DNA of 64,000 nt from Frateuria flava (GTDB taxonomy: Bacteria; Pseudomonadota; Gammaproteobacteria; Xanthomonadales; Rhodanobacteraceae): contig NZ_JAGJRS010000007.1 of the NCBI RefSeq assembly GCF_017837635.1, forward strand, positions 62,001 to 126,000. The letters run 5' to 3'. Made by a program: the position numbers and the translations under genes. Every line of letters starts with the position of its first letter. Position 1 is the stretch's first letter. This document shows, one piece after another, positions 41,363 through 49,545 of the stretch. Below the pieces are notes generated by a model that was not told where the DNA came from, did not search any database, and saw only the letters and a list, made by a program, of their open reading frames with translations.

Positions 41363-41767
41363 CTAAAACAGGCCAACCCGTCGCTTAAACAGAAGAACTA
41401 CTTTTTGCGGCCGAATGTTCTCTCGAAGACCGGTCACATATTCCTCCTTGCCAAAATTGGGAAAGGCAGTTTCGACCTCTAAATAGCTGTCCACGAGCTC
41501 CCAGCCTTGTTCACCCATAACCTTGAGCTTCGAGGAATCGACCTGGATTGTGCTAGCGCTGAGCGCCAAACTACCGGTCCGGCTTATGCCTGTGCCGGGA
41601 AATTCTAAAGTCTGATACTCCCAGCGTCCGATCGGATGGATAACCGGTAGCAATGAGCCTAGGAGAGCAACCAAGAGCAAAATGATGATGGTCGCACCCT
41701 GTGCGCGCGTTATTACGCTAGCCGTGCCCGCCGAAGCCGAATTCCCTTCTGATTTAATAGCGCTCAT
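41363..41767 (-). CDS. DUF4177-like membrane-anchored protein
   Basis: A 134-residue protein with one transmembrane helix near residues 24-43 (QGATIIILLLVALLGSLLPV) and a C-terminal domain with WEYQTLEFPG and VMGEQGWELVDSYLE, the W-E-Y and EQGWELV blocks of DUF4177-like domains. GC is lower than the chromosome average here. ATG 41767 follows AGGGGCGTAGC. It lies 132 bp beyond the helical protein gene, separated by repeats R6 and R7, so it may be a separate transcript. Confidence 0.65.
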   Translation of the reverse strand: MSAIKSEGNSASAGTASVITRAQGATIIILLLVALLGSLLPVIHPIGRWEYQTLEFPGTGISRTGSLALSASTIQVDSSKLKVMGEQGWELVDSYLEVETAFPNFGKEEYVTGLRENIRPQKVVLLFKRRVGLF

Positions 41768-41814
41768 GCTACGCCCCTGTTATCGATCTCACAAATATAT
41801 ACATACCAAATCGC

Positions 41815-41893
41815 GAGTCAGAGTCCACTTTCAAAAAAAGTGCACTCTAACCCTGTTTTTGGTGGAAGGAAGTCCACTCTGACCCGTGTTTTT
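41815..41893. repeat. GGGTCAGAGT-type repeats R6 and R7
   Basis: R6: GTCAGAGTCCACTTT and AAAAGTGCACTCTAACCC around a short loop, ending CTGTTTTT. R7: a half copy, AAGTCCACTCTGACCCGTG followed by TTTTT. They lie directly downstream of the helical protein gene stop and could end its transcript. Confidence 0.75.
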
Positions 41894-41899
41894 CCTACG

Positions 41900-42511
41900 T
41901 TACTGTCCCTTAGTTGCGGAGTAGCGAACCAGAACTTCCTCTGTGATTTCTAGAAGATGATTAAAGCAGGCGGCGATCTCGGCCCAACTTGACTCCGGGA
42001 ATTTGTTATCGACGTGGCTCACCTGCAGGTTCATCGTCCTATCTTCGCCGCCGAGCGAGTGAATAGCGTCGAAGAACTGTCGCTCGGAGAAGTGAACATA
42101 CCCGGATGTGTAGTCGTAGACCGTCCGTACCCACGGGAAAGAGCTAGACATGCGGTCTACCAAGTACGCATCTGTTAACTTCCTTCCGTCGACGCTTTTG
42201 AACTCACGAAGCTGCTTGCCACCCATGACGGCCCTCGCGACGAGCTCAGCATCGTCAACGTAGGTGTAGCCGAGAAGACGCGTCACGGTATCGAGCTGCA
42301 TGCGAAGCAGTGCGCGAGCACACACCATGTTCTTCGCACTGATCATCGAGGTGAGGCCACTGGCCAAGTTGAGCGACCGCTTGACCGCGCCGATCATTAC
42401 CCAGTCAAGCACGTACATCGAGGAGCCCGCACCACCAAGGGCCTTCATGCCGACCGACGGCAGTCGCGTTAGCCAGTTATCCAACGAAGCGAGCTCCTCG
42501 GCAAGCGTCAT
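41900..42511 (-). CDS. Unrecognised helical protein in the TIR/FRG unit
   Basis: A 203-residue, mostly helical soluble protein. It opens MTLAEELASLDNWLTRLPSV and has LNLASGLTSMISAKNMVCARALLRMQLDTVTRLLGYTYV; the segment TVYDYTSGYVHFSERQFFDAI recalls the Y-x-x-x-S-x-Y-x-H-x-S block of HEPN-like or DUF5677-type proteins, a weak resemblance. GC is low. GAGG precedes ATG 42509-42511. It is the third gene of the leftward unit, 58 bp after the FRG gene. Function unknown. Confidence 0.7.
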   Translation of the reverse strand: MTLAEELASLDNWLTRLPSVGMKALGGAGSSMYVLDWVMIGAVKRSLNLASGLTSMISAKNMVCARALLRMQLDTVTRLLGYTYVDDAELVARAVMGGKQLREFKSVDGRKLTDAYLVDRMSSSFPWVRTVYDYTSGYVHFSERQFFDAIHSLGGEDRTMNLQVSHVDNKFPESSWAEIAACFNHLLEITEEVLVRYSATKGQ

Positions 42512-42569
42512 TTAAACCTCATGTTGATATATTCCAACAAGGGGCGCCGACCCGTTATTGGCAGGGCTT

Positions 42570-43259
42570 TCATACACGCTGCCGCCAATACTCTTTGCTC
42601 TCGACCGTCCAATTTGTGAACTGGCTTAGCCCATCCAAGTCTGGAAACAACGCTAGCGCGTTAGCGCCATAGAAGGACAGCTCCGCCTGGAGACTTGCCT
42701 TTTTCGCCGCTGGAATAGTCGCAACCTCTATCTCAGCCACAGCATCGCATTTCCCATTAAGCTCAACAGAAAGCTTGGGGTGGATGGAAAAGACGCCGCC
42801 TTGCCTGGTGATCCGGGGCGCCAGCCGGTTCGGGAAGAACATCCCCACCTCCTTCAAGAGGAACGGCGAGCCCTTGGTCGCGTCGTGAATTCGGGAGAAG
42901 CGAACAGCCAGTAGCTTGCAGTCCTTTTCATGAAGTTCGCGGACAGCGAAAAAAGCTGCATACAAGGGATTAGTTGTCCAATCCAGCAACCTAGTCGCCA
43001 AACCGTGATGTTGCGCGACGGACAGCCACTCCCAATCGTTAACTGGCACCCGAACCATAAACTCGACAGCCTGGCGCTTCCAAGCCTTGAAAACAAAGCT
43101 ATCGTCGGTATGCGCATACGAGGGTCGGCCGGCCTTCGGTATAACTGGCCATGCGATGTCAGCCTGCCCCCGGAACAGCCAACGCTTGTCTTCGCGGAAC
43201 GGACTCAGCCAACTGTGCAACTCGGCAAATGTGTTGATAACTGACCCGCGCTCCGTCAT
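42570..43259 (-). CDS. FRG-domain protein
   Basis: A 229-residue protein carrying the FRG domain: RWLFRGQADIAWPVIPKAGR gives Phe29-Arg30-Gly31-Gln32, and WLSVAQHHGLATRLLDWTTNPLYAAFFAV (about residues 78-106) is the second hallmark block. FRG domains are small domains of unknown function seen in phage- and plasmid-linked and defence-linked proteins. No signal peptide. AGAGGTTATAA precedes ATG 43257-43259. It starts 22 bp after the TIR-like gene and so is almost certainly co-transcribed with it. Confidence 0.85.
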   Translation of the reverse strand: MTERGSVINTFAELHSWLSPFREDKRWLFRGQADIAWPVIPKAGRPSYAHTDDSFVFKAWKRQAVEFMVRVPVNDWEWLSVAQHHGLATRLLDWTTNPLYAAFFAVRELHEKDCKLLAVRFSRIHDATKGSPFLLKEVGMFFPNRLAPRITRQGGVFSIHPKLSVELNGKCDAVAEIEVATIPAAKKASLQAELSFYGANALALFPDLDGLSQFTNWTVESKEYWRQRV

Positions 43260-43281
43260 TTATAACCTCTACATCTCCAGT

Positions 43282-43962
43282 TCAAATGCGTGCGACGTCA
43301 AGGTTATATCCCTGAGCAGCCATTTCCTTCGCGAGCAACAAGCCAGCCTCTTTTGCCAAGTCGTCTCTAAATGGTATGTAAATAAGACCCTGGATGTCTG
43401 AGGGTCGTTCCATATTCTCCTGCTGCTTTAGGAGAATCGCCACCCGCCTCCTTCCCAACTTGGATAGCAGCATACCCAATTCCAAAACCACGTTCTGCCT
43501 TGCTCGATAGGCGGATTCGTCTGCATGCTCGGCACGATGCCCACGGTCGTCAGGTGTCGCAAGCACCACGGCAAACTGGACGTCCGCTGTGTAGGACTCC
43601 AGCTTTTCGATAATCGTCTGCCCCTCGGAAGGGAGTTGATCCAAGATTAGTGGCTCCATGCCCCACCTACGGAGCATTGCCTCTAGTTGAGTTCTGGCTT
43701 GTTCGTCGTGGCCATAGACAACAAATACCTTGTTGTTCCCCCGGACGATGGACACGGGTGCCGTTTGAGGCTGAACAGAGAGACCGAGAAGACGCTTGGC
43801 GCCTTCTTGGTCCTTACCCCCGACTACGATTTTCCCAGAGTCGTAAACGTTGACTGTCGTGCCGTTGGTGAACCTGGCCTGTTGCCCGTAGCCGATTCCC
43901 TTGACTTCGTCCAACAAAAAACCATTTCGCTGCAATAACTCACATACCTGCTTAAGATCCAT
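43282..43962 (-). CDS. TIR-like nucleotide-binding protein (PF10137-type)
   Basis: A 226-residue protein. The C-terminal two thirds form a TIR-like domain of the CAP12/Pycsar-effector type: KVFVVYGHDEQARTQLEAML (about residues 78-97), VQFAVVLATPDDRG, RARQNVVLELGMLLSKLGRRRVAILL with probable catalytic Glu161, and DIQGLIYIPFRDDL. Such domains are NAD-cleaving effectors or nucleotide sensors in CBASS, Pycsar and Thoeris systems. The N-terminal FTNGTTVNVYDSGKIVVGGKD segment (about 31-51) recalls the TBP-like domain at the N terminus of RNase HIII, which binds nucleic acid; this is tentative. The start is the inner ATG 43960-43962 because AAGGA is well spaced there, and not for the ATG three codons upstream. 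Confidence 0.82.
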   Translation of the reverse strand: MDLKQVCELLQRNGFLLDEVKGIGYGQQARFTNGTTVNVYDSGKIVVGGKDQEGAKRLLGLSVQPQTAPVSIVRGNNKVFVVYGHDEQARTQLEAMLRRWGMEPLILDQLPSEGQTIIEKLESYTADVQFAVVLATPDDRGHRAEHADESAYRARQNVVLELGMLLSKLGRRRVAILLKQQENMERPSDIQGLIYIPFRDDLAKEAGLLLAKEMAAQGYNLDVARI

Positions 43963-43976
43963 AGATAACATCCTTG

Positions 43977-44008
43977 AAAAAAAAGACGGCTTTACGCCGT
44001 CTTTTTCA
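43977..44008 (-). terminator. Bidirectional rho-independent terminator
   Basis: AAAAAGACGGC pairs with GCCGTCTTTTT around a four-base loop, with A/T runs on both sides. On the leftward strand the T tract follows the stem, so it ends transcription of nrdJb just before the TIR operon. Confidence 0.85.
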
Positions 44009-44022
44009 GACCAGCTAAGCCC

Positions 44023-44757
44023 TCACCCGCACTTCGAATACCCACAATTCAAACAAGTCTGACACCCATCCATCAGCACCAGCGCCTGCGTATTGCACTT
44101 CGCGCACAACGTCGCCCCCGGCGGAAACCCACTGGCATTGCTCTCAGTGTTTGACGCCACCTCAGCCGCCTTCTTCCCCGCCGAAGCCGCCTCATACGCC
44201 GCCCGCTTCTCGGCCACCAGCTTCTTCTGCGCCTCATCCATCTCCGGATCATGGATGAGCCCGATGTTCTTCATATGCTGCTCGATCACCGCGCCGATCT
44301 CGGCCACGATGCTCGGCATATAAACGCCACCCGCCTTGAAGTACCCACCACGCGGATCGAACACCGCCTTCAACTCCTCGACGATAAACGTCACGTCGCC
44401 GCCCTTGCGGAACACGGCGGAGAGGATGCGGGTGAGCGCCACGATCCACTGGAAGTGGTCCATGTTCTTCGAGTTGATGAAGATCTCGAAGGGGCGGCGC
44501 TGTTCGTGCGGGGTGCCTTGGTTGAGCACGATGTCGTTGATGGTGACGTACAGCGCGTGCTCGAACAGCGGCGACTTGATCTTGAAGGTGGAGCCGACGA
44601 GCGATTCGGGGCGCTCGACGCTCTCGTGCATCTGGATGATTTCGGCCTGGCGCGGCTCCGCGGCCTTCTTCTCGGGCGCGGCGGCGACCGGGGCGGCCTT
44701 GTCTTCGGGCTTGACGACCTGGTAGCCCTTGATCTTCTTTTCGATCTTGATCGTCAT
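44023..44757 (-). CDS. nrdJb: Ribonucleotide reductase class II, small split component
   Basis: A 244-residue protein of the TSCPD type that forms the C-terminal part of split coenzyme-B12-dependent ribonucleotide reductases, as nrdJb does in Pseudomonas aeruginosa. The core GSTFKIKSPLFEHALYVTINDIVLNQG and NSKNMDHFQWIVALTRILSAVFRKGGDVTFIVEELKAVFDPRGGYFKAGG is typical. A C-terminal CAKCNTQALVLMDGCQTCLNCGYSKCG is a zinc-ribbon or redox-active cysteine tail. It starts at ATG 44755-44757 with AAGAGAAAACACCC upstream. It is separated from nrdJa by the histone-like gene. Confidence 0.88.
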   Translation of the reverse strand: MTIKIEKKIKGYQVVKPEDKAAPVAAAPEKKAAEPRQAEIIQMHESVERPESLVGSTFKIKSPLFEHALYVTINDIVLNQGTPHEQRRPFEIFINSKNMDHFQWIVALTRILSAVFRKGGDVTFIVEELKAVFDPRGGYFKAGGVYMPSIVAEIGAVIEQHMKNIGLIHDPEMDEAQKKLVAEKRAAYEAASAGKKAAEVASNTESNASGFPPGATLCAKCNTQALVLMDGCQTCLNCGYSKCG

Positions 44758-44975
44758 GGGTGTTTTCTCTTTCTCTGGCGGGCCGTCGACGGGCGGCCGG
44801 TGGTTGGACGAAGCGTTGAAGCTCGCAGAAGGGGGAATCCATCTGGGGCGGCCCGTCGAGGGCAGGAGCAAATGGATTTCCGCTTGTGCGGGAAGGCAGC
44901 ACGCGCGGTGGTGGCTTTCGGTTCGCGGTCCCTGGCGGGAGGGCGATGCGCGCGGCGCGCGGGTGGTGCGGAAGA

Positions 44976-45003
44976 CTCCGGCCCGGGCAAACCCGGGCCG
45001 GAG
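44976..45003 (-). terminator. Strong hairpin after the histone-like gene
   Basis: CTCCGGCCCGGG pairs perfectly with CCCGGGCCGGAG around a four-base loop. No T tract follows, so it may pause or stabilise rather than end the message. Confidence 0.5.
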
Positions 45004-45013
45004 GCGGTACGGC

Positions 45014-45601
45014 TTACTTGCGGCGGGCAGCCTTCTTCGGCGCCGCCTTCTTGCTGGCAGTGGACCGCTTGACCGGCGCCTTGGCGACAGTCTTCTTGCT
45101 GGCGGTTTTCTTCCCTGCCGCCTTCCTGGGAGCGGCCTTCTTCACGGCCGTCTTCTTGCTGCTGACCTTCTTGGCCGGCGACTTCTTGGCAGCGGCCTTC
45201 TTCGGCGCGGCCTTCTTGGCAGAAGCCTTCTTCGGTGCTGCCTTCTTGGCGGCGGCCTTCTTCGGAGCCGCCTTCTTGGCGGCAGCCTTCTTCGGAGCCG
45301 CCTTCTTGGCAGCGGCCTTCTTCGGCGCCGCCTTCTTGGCAGCGGCCTTCTTCGGCGCAGCCTTCTTGGCGGCAGCCTTCTTCGGAGCCGCCTTCTTGGC
45401 AGCAGCGGCCTTCTTCGGCGCAGCCTTCTTGACGGCAGCCTTCTTCGGAGCCGCCTTCTTGGCCGGGGACTTCTTCGCCGGCGCCTTCTTCGCCGGAGCC
45501 GGCGTCTGCGGAGCCGGAGCGCCCATCGGCGCAGCGGCCGGCGTGTCGCCCGTGGACGGCATGGAACTGTTCTGCGCTTCGTTTTCGGTATCGATGGACA
45601 T
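45014..45601 (-). CDS. Histone H1-like Lys/Ala-rich DNA-binding protein
   Basis: A 195-residue protein with an acidic Ser/Thr-rich start and then many repeats of the [10 protein letters not shown] type (about residues 45-140), followed by [20 protein letters not shown] and a basic tail. This matches bacterial histone H1-like proteins that coat DNA. The near-identical 30-bp nucleotide repeats allow slippage. GGAGGGGAAG precedes ATG 45601. It lies between nrdJa (47 bp away) and nrdJb, in the same orientation, so it is probably co-transcribed with the reductase. Confidence 0.88.
   Translation of the reverse strand: MSIDTENEAQNSSMPSTGDTPAAAPMGAPAPQTPAPAKKAPAKKSPAKKAAPKKAAVKKAAPKKAAAAKKAAPKKAAAKKAAPKKAAAKKAAPKKAAAKKAAPKKAAAKKAAPKKAAAKKAAPKKASAKKAAPKKAAAKKSPAKKVSSKKTAVKKAAPRKAAGKKTASKKTVAKAPVKRSTASKKAAPKKAARRK
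45175..45465 (-). repeat. Degenerate 30-bp tandem repeats encoding ([10 protein letters not shown])n
   Basis: Nearly identical 30-base units with CTTCTTCGG and CTTGGCAGC cores recur inside the histone-like gene on the plus-strand reading. Unit number probably varies between strains. Confidence 0.85.
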
Positions 45602-45648
45602 GGTGGTCTTCCCCTCCGACTTAGGTTTTTGTGTGAGACCTGCGTTGG

Positions 45649-47796
45649 CTAGAACTTGCCGTAATAGCCTTCCTTCAGGGCATCGAACAGGTTGGCGGCG
45701 GTGTGCATTTCGCCGTCGTATTCCACCTGCTCGTTGCCCTTCAGTTCGATAACGCTACCGTCTTCCAATTCGAAGCGGTAGAGGGTGCTCTCCAGGTCGG
45801 CTTCCTTGACCAGGACGCCCTGGAACGCGGCGGGGTTGAAGCGGAAGGTGGTGCATCCCTTCAGGCCCTGCTTGTAGGCGTAGAAGTAGATGTCCTTGAA
45901 GTCTTCGTAGGGGTAGTCGGTGGGGACGTTGGCGGTCTTGGAAATGGACGAGTCGATCCACTTCTGCGAGGCGGCCTGGATGTCCACGTGTTCCTTCGGG
46001 CTGATGTCGTCGGCGGCCACGAAGTAGTCCGGCAGCTTGGCGGCCGGGTCGTCTGAGAACGGCAACGCGTTGGCGTTGATGAGGGCGCGGTAGGCGAGCA
46101 GCTCGTAGCTGTAGACCTCGACCTTTTCCTTGGACTTCTTGCCCTCGCGGATGACGTTGCGGGAGTAGTGGTGCGCGAAGCTCGGCTCGATGCCGTTGGA
46201 GGCATTGTTGGCCAGCGACAGCGAGATGGTGCCGGTGGGCGCGATCGAGCTGTGATGGGTGAAGCGCGCGCCGGTTTCGGCAAGCTGCTCGACCAGGTTC
46301 GGCGCGACGCTGGCGATGCGCTGCATGTAGCGGCTGTACTTCGCGTGCAGCACGCGGCCGCGGATGGTGTCGCCGACCTTGTAGCCGTCCTTCGCCATTT
46401 CCGGGCGCTTGCGCAGCATGTCGCCGGTGACGGTGTAGTCGCGGGCGAGCACCGGGGCCGGGCCCTTTTCCTTGGCCAGGTCCAGCGCCACTTCCCAGCC
46501 GGCCACGGCCATCTCGCGCGAGACGTCCTCGGTGAAGCCGACCGCCGCTTCGGAGCCATAGCGCATCTTGAGCATGGTCAGAGTAGAACCCAGGCCCAGG
46601 AAGCCCATGCCGTGGCGGCGCTTGGACATGATCTCGTTGCGCTGCTGCTCCAGCGGCAGGCCGTTGATCTCGACCACGTTGTCGAGCATGCGGGTGAACA
46701 CCTTGACCACGTCGCGGTATTCGTCCCAGTCGAAGCGCGCCTTCGGGCCGAACGGGTCGCGCACGAAGGTGGTCAGGTTGATCGAGCCGAGCAGGCAGGA
46801 GCCGTACGGCGGCAGCGGCTGCTCGCCGCAGGGGTTGGTGGCGCGGATGTGCTCGCACCACCAGTTGTTGTTCATCTCGTTGACCTTGTCGATCAGGATG
46901 AACCCGGGCTCGGCGTAGTCGTACGTCGAGACCATGATCATGTCCCACAGGTGCCGCGCGCGGATGGTGCCGTAGATCTTGCAGGCGACCAGGCCGTCCT
47001 CGCGGTCGACGTAGTTCTCGTGGGTGGGCCACTCGCGCCAGACGACCTTGCTCGGATCGTCCAGGTCGATCTCCTCGCGCTCCTTGACGTGCACCGGGAA
47101 CACCAGCGGCCAGTCCTGGTCGTGCTCGACCGCCTGCATGAAGCCGTCGGTGATCAAGAGCGACAGGTTGAACTGGCGCAGCCGGCCGTCCTCGCGCTTG
47201 GCGCGGATGAATTCCTTGGCGTCCGGGTGGGAGATATCGAACGTGCCCATCTGCGCGCCGCGGCGGCCGCCGGCGGAGGACACGGTGAAACACATCTTGT
47301 CGTAGATATCCATGAACGACAGCGGGCCGGAGGTGTAGGCGCCGGCGCCGGAGACGTAAGCGCCGCGCGGGCGCAGCGTGCTGAATTCGTAGCCGATGCC
47401 GCAGCCGGCCTTCAGGGTCAGGCCCGCTTCATGGACCTTCTCCAGGATGTCGTCCATCGAGTCGCGGATGGTGCCGGACACGGTGCAGTTGATCGTGGAG
47501 GTCGCCGGCTTGTGCTCCAAGGCGCCTGCGTTGGAGGTGATGCGGCCGGCCGGAATCGCGCCGCGGCGCAGCGCCCACAGGAAGCGCTCGTACCAGTGCG
47601 CGCGCAGCTCCTCGGTCGCCTCGACGTCGGACAGGGCGCGCGCGACGCGCTGCCAGGTCTCGTCGATGGTGCCGTCCACCGGCTCGCCCGACTTGGTGCG
47701 CAGGCGGTACTTCTTGTCCCAGATGTCGTAGGAGGCCGGTTGCAGCGGGATGGCCGTATCACGGGTGGCGGCAAGTGGTGCGCGCGCGGTGCTCAT
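45649..47796 (-). CDS. nrdJa: Ribonucleotide reductase class II, catalytic component
   Basis: A 715-residue coenzyme-B12-dependent ribonucleotide reductase. Diagnostic features are [26 protein letters not shown] (Cys104), [10 protein letters not shown], and [27 protein letters not shown] with Cys323 and Glu325 in NPCGEQ (active-site residues), then [16 protein letters not shown] and [22 protein letters not shown]. It makes deoxyribonucleotides without O2, working with nrdJb. ATG 47794-47796 follows GGAG at 11 bases. Upstream lie two NrdR-box-like sites. It is divergent from the DegP/Q-like gene. Confidence 0.95.
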   Translation of the reverse strand: MSTARAPLAATRDTAIPLQPASYDIWDKKYRLRTKSGEPVDGTIDETWQRVARALSDVEATEELRAHWYERFLWALRRGAIPAGRITSNAGALEHKPATSTINCTVSGTIRDSMDDILEKVHEAGLTLKAGCGIGYEFSTLRPRGAYVSGAGAYTSGPLSFMDIYDKMCFTVSSAGGRRGAQMGTFDISHPDAKEFIRAKREDGRLRQFNLSLLITDGFMQAVEHDQDWPLVFPVHVKEREEIDLDDPSKVVWREWPTHENYVDREDGLVACKIYGTIRARHLWDMIMVSTYDYAEPGFILIDKVNEMNNNWWCEHIRATNPCGEQPLPPYGSCLLGSINLTTFVRDPFGPKARFDWDEYRDVVKVFTRMLDNVVEINGLPLEQQRNEIMSKRRHGMGFLGLGSTLTMLKMRYGSEAAVGFTEDVSREMAVAGWEVALDLAKEKGPAPVLARDYTVTGDMLRKRPEMAKDGYKVGDTIRGRVLHAKYSRYMQRIASVAPNLVEQLAETGARFTHHSSIAPTGTISLSLANNASNGIEPSFAHHYSRNVIREGKKSKEKVEVYSYELLAYRALINANALPFSDDPAAKLPDYFVAADDISPKEHVDIQAASQKWIDSSISKTANVPTDYPYEDFKDIYFYAYKQGLKGCTTFRFNPAAFQGVLVKEADLESTLYRFELEDGSVIELKGNEQVEYDGEMHTAANLFDALKEGYYGKF

Positions 47797-47953
47797 TGAT
47801 TCTGTGTCTCCCGGCCTTGCGACCCATCTGAAAAAAGTTTTGACCAACGCCGCACGCCGCCGCCGCTTCCCATGGACCCGGGGCGAGGCGTTGCGCGTGC
47901 GTTTTCCTTGACTATCCGGCCTTGCGGCGTCCTCCCCCGAGGTTGCCGCATCG

Positions 47954-47969
47954 ACACAGCACTTGGGTG
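47954..47969. promoter_or_regulatory. NrdR-box-like site 1
   Basis: ACACAGCACTTGGGTG resembles the NrdR consensus ACACWATATATWGTGT at about half its positions. It is placed 158 bp upstream of nrdJa. Confidence 0.45.
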
Positions 47970-47985
47970 GGAGCCGGAACGACTC

Positions 47986-48001
47986 ACACAAGATGTTGTG
48001 G
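47986..48001. promoter_or_regulatory. NrdR-box-like site 2
   Basis: ACACAAGATGTTGTGG matches the NrdR consensus ACACWATATATWGTGT well at both half-sites. Its start is exactly 32 bp from site 1, three helical turns, the spacing known for NrdR box pairs. NrdR represses ribonucleotide reductase genes when dATP is high. Confidence 0.6.
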
Positions 48002-48174
48002 TGCGACCGGGCATGAACGGTATCGCCGGGTTGCGTAGGCGTCAACTGAAATTTCCGTGGTCCAGCGACTGCGCGGGTTGGCGCCGATCGCGCGTCGCAT
48101 CGCCGTCACCATGGAACCTGGACGCCGGGTTTACAGTCGCAGGTCGGGTACGTTTTTTTGTTCAAGGAGATCGC

Positions 48175-49545
48175 ATGAGCGCCCGTCGCCTTTCGTCCGC
48201 CCTCGCCCTTTGCAGCGCGCTGCTGCTGGGCTGGCCCGCCGCCAGTCGCGCTGCGTTGCCCACGAGCGTGTCCGGCCAGCCGCTGCCTTCGCTGGCGCCG
48301 ATGCTGCAGAAGGTGACGCCGGCAGTGGTGAACATCTCGACCAAGACGCGGGTGGCGGTGCGCGATCCGTACTTCGACGATCCGATCTTCCGCCAGTTCT
48401 TCGGCCTGCCCTCCTCGCCGCGCGAGCGGGTGGAGCAGAGCCTGGGCTCGGGCGTGATCGTGGACGCGGCCAAGGGTTACGTGCTCACCAACAACCACGT
48501 GGTCGGCGGCGCCGACGACATCACCGTGACGCTGCAGGATGGGCGCACGTTCAAGGGCAAGCTGATCGGCACCGATCCGGATACCGACGTGGCGGTGGTG
48601 CAGATCCCGGCGAAGAATCTCAAGGCGTTGGCGGTGGCGGACTCGTCCAACCTGCGCGTGGGCGACTTCGTGGTGGCGGTGGGCGATCCGTTCGGGCTGG
48701 GGCAGACGGTGACCTCGGGCATCGTCTCGGCGCTGGGTCGTTCGGGGCTGGGTGGGGCCGGTTACCAGAACTTCATCCAGACCGACGCGTCGATCAACCC
48801 GGGCAATTCCGGCGGCGCGCTGGTCAACTTGAACGGCGAGCTGGTCGGGATCAACACGATGATCCTCTCGCCCTCGGGCGGCAACGTGGGCATCGGCTTT
48901 GCGATCCCGACCGACCTCACCACGCAGGTGATGCGGCAGCTGATCGAGCACGGCAAGGTGGTGCGCGGGAGCCTGGGCGTGCAGACGCAGGACATTACGC
49001 CGCGCATCGCGAAGCTGCTGAACCTGTCGACCAACCAGGGCGTGGTGGTGACCCGCGTCGCGCCCGACTCGGCCGCGTCGCACGCGGGGCTGGCGCCAGG
49101 CGACGTGCTGCAGGCGATCGACGGCAAGCCGCTGCACGACAGCGACGAACTGCGCAACGCCGAGGGCCTGCTGCCGTTGGGCAGCCAGGTCACGCTGAAG
49201 CTCACCCGCAACGGCGAGCCGCGGCAGGTGCAGGCCACGCTGACGCCGGAGAAGCTCGCCAGCGTCGATGGCGCCACGCTCGATGCGCGCCTGGCGGGCG
49301 TGCGTTTCAGTGAGTTGTCGATGGCACAGCGCGGGCAGGGCGTCGCCGGCGTGGCGGTGACCTCGGTGCAGGGTGGCAGCCGTGCTGATCGCATGGGGCT
49401 GGGCGAGGGCGACATCGTGATCGGCGTGAACAACCGGCGCGTGACCAGTCTGCGCGAGTTGCGCGGGCTGGTGGCGATGCAGCCGCGGCAGCTGGTGCTG
49501 GTGGTCGATAGCGACGGCGGCGTGCGGTACGTGCCGATGGATTGA
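48175..49545 (+). CDS. DegP/DegQ-type periplasmic serine protease
   Basis: A 456-residue protein with a signal peptide (MSARRLSSALALCSALLLGW to about residue 27), a trypsin-like protease domain with catalytic His108 (TNNHVVGG), Asp138 (DTDVAVVQ) and Ser212 (INPGNSGGAL), and two PDZ domains (about 245-335 and 360-450). This is the HtrA/Do family that degrades or refolds misfolded periplasmic proteins. The start follows AAGGAGATCGC. Its single-gene position does not tell which of DegP or DegQ it corresponds to. Confidence 0.92.
   Translation: MSARRLSSALALCSALLLGWPAASRAALPTSVSGQPLPSLAPMLQKVTPAVVNISTKTRVAVRDPYFDDPIFRQFFGLPSSPRERVEQSLGSGVIVDAAKGYVLTNNHVVGGADDITVTLQDGRTFKGKLIGTDPDTDVAVVQIPAKNLKALAVADSSNLRVGDFVVAVGDPFGLGQTVTSGIVSALGRSGLGGAGYQNFIQTDASINPGNSGGALVNLNGELVGINTMILSPSGGNVGIGFAIPTDLTTQVMRQLIEHGKVVRGSLGVQTQDITPRIAKLLNLSTNQGVVVTRVAPDSAASHAGLAPGDVLQAIDGKPLHDSDELRNAEGLLPLGSQVTLKLTRNGEPRQVQATLTPEKLASVDGATLDARLAGVRFSELSMAQRGQGVAGVAVTSVQGGSRADRMGLGEGDIVIGVNNRRVTSLRELRGLVAMQPRQLVLVVDSDGGVRYVPMD

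Larger units (their letters stand above)
47797..48174. other. Divergent promoter region nrdJa / protease
   Basis: 378 bp between the nrdJa and DegP/Q-type protease starts. It contains the two NrdR-box-like sites at 47954-48001. No gene is seen. No cobalamin riboswitch B12 box was recognised. Confidence 0.5.

Noticed and set aside
39809-41893. Clustered repeats that could be read as a CRISPR array
   Set aside because: The elements are inverted, of unequal spacing, have no regular 30-40 bp spacers, and no cas genes are near.
47797-48174. Cobalamin riboswitch upstream of the B12-dependent reductase
   Set aside because: No B12 box or the conserved riboswitch core was found on either strand; NrdR-type sites fit better.
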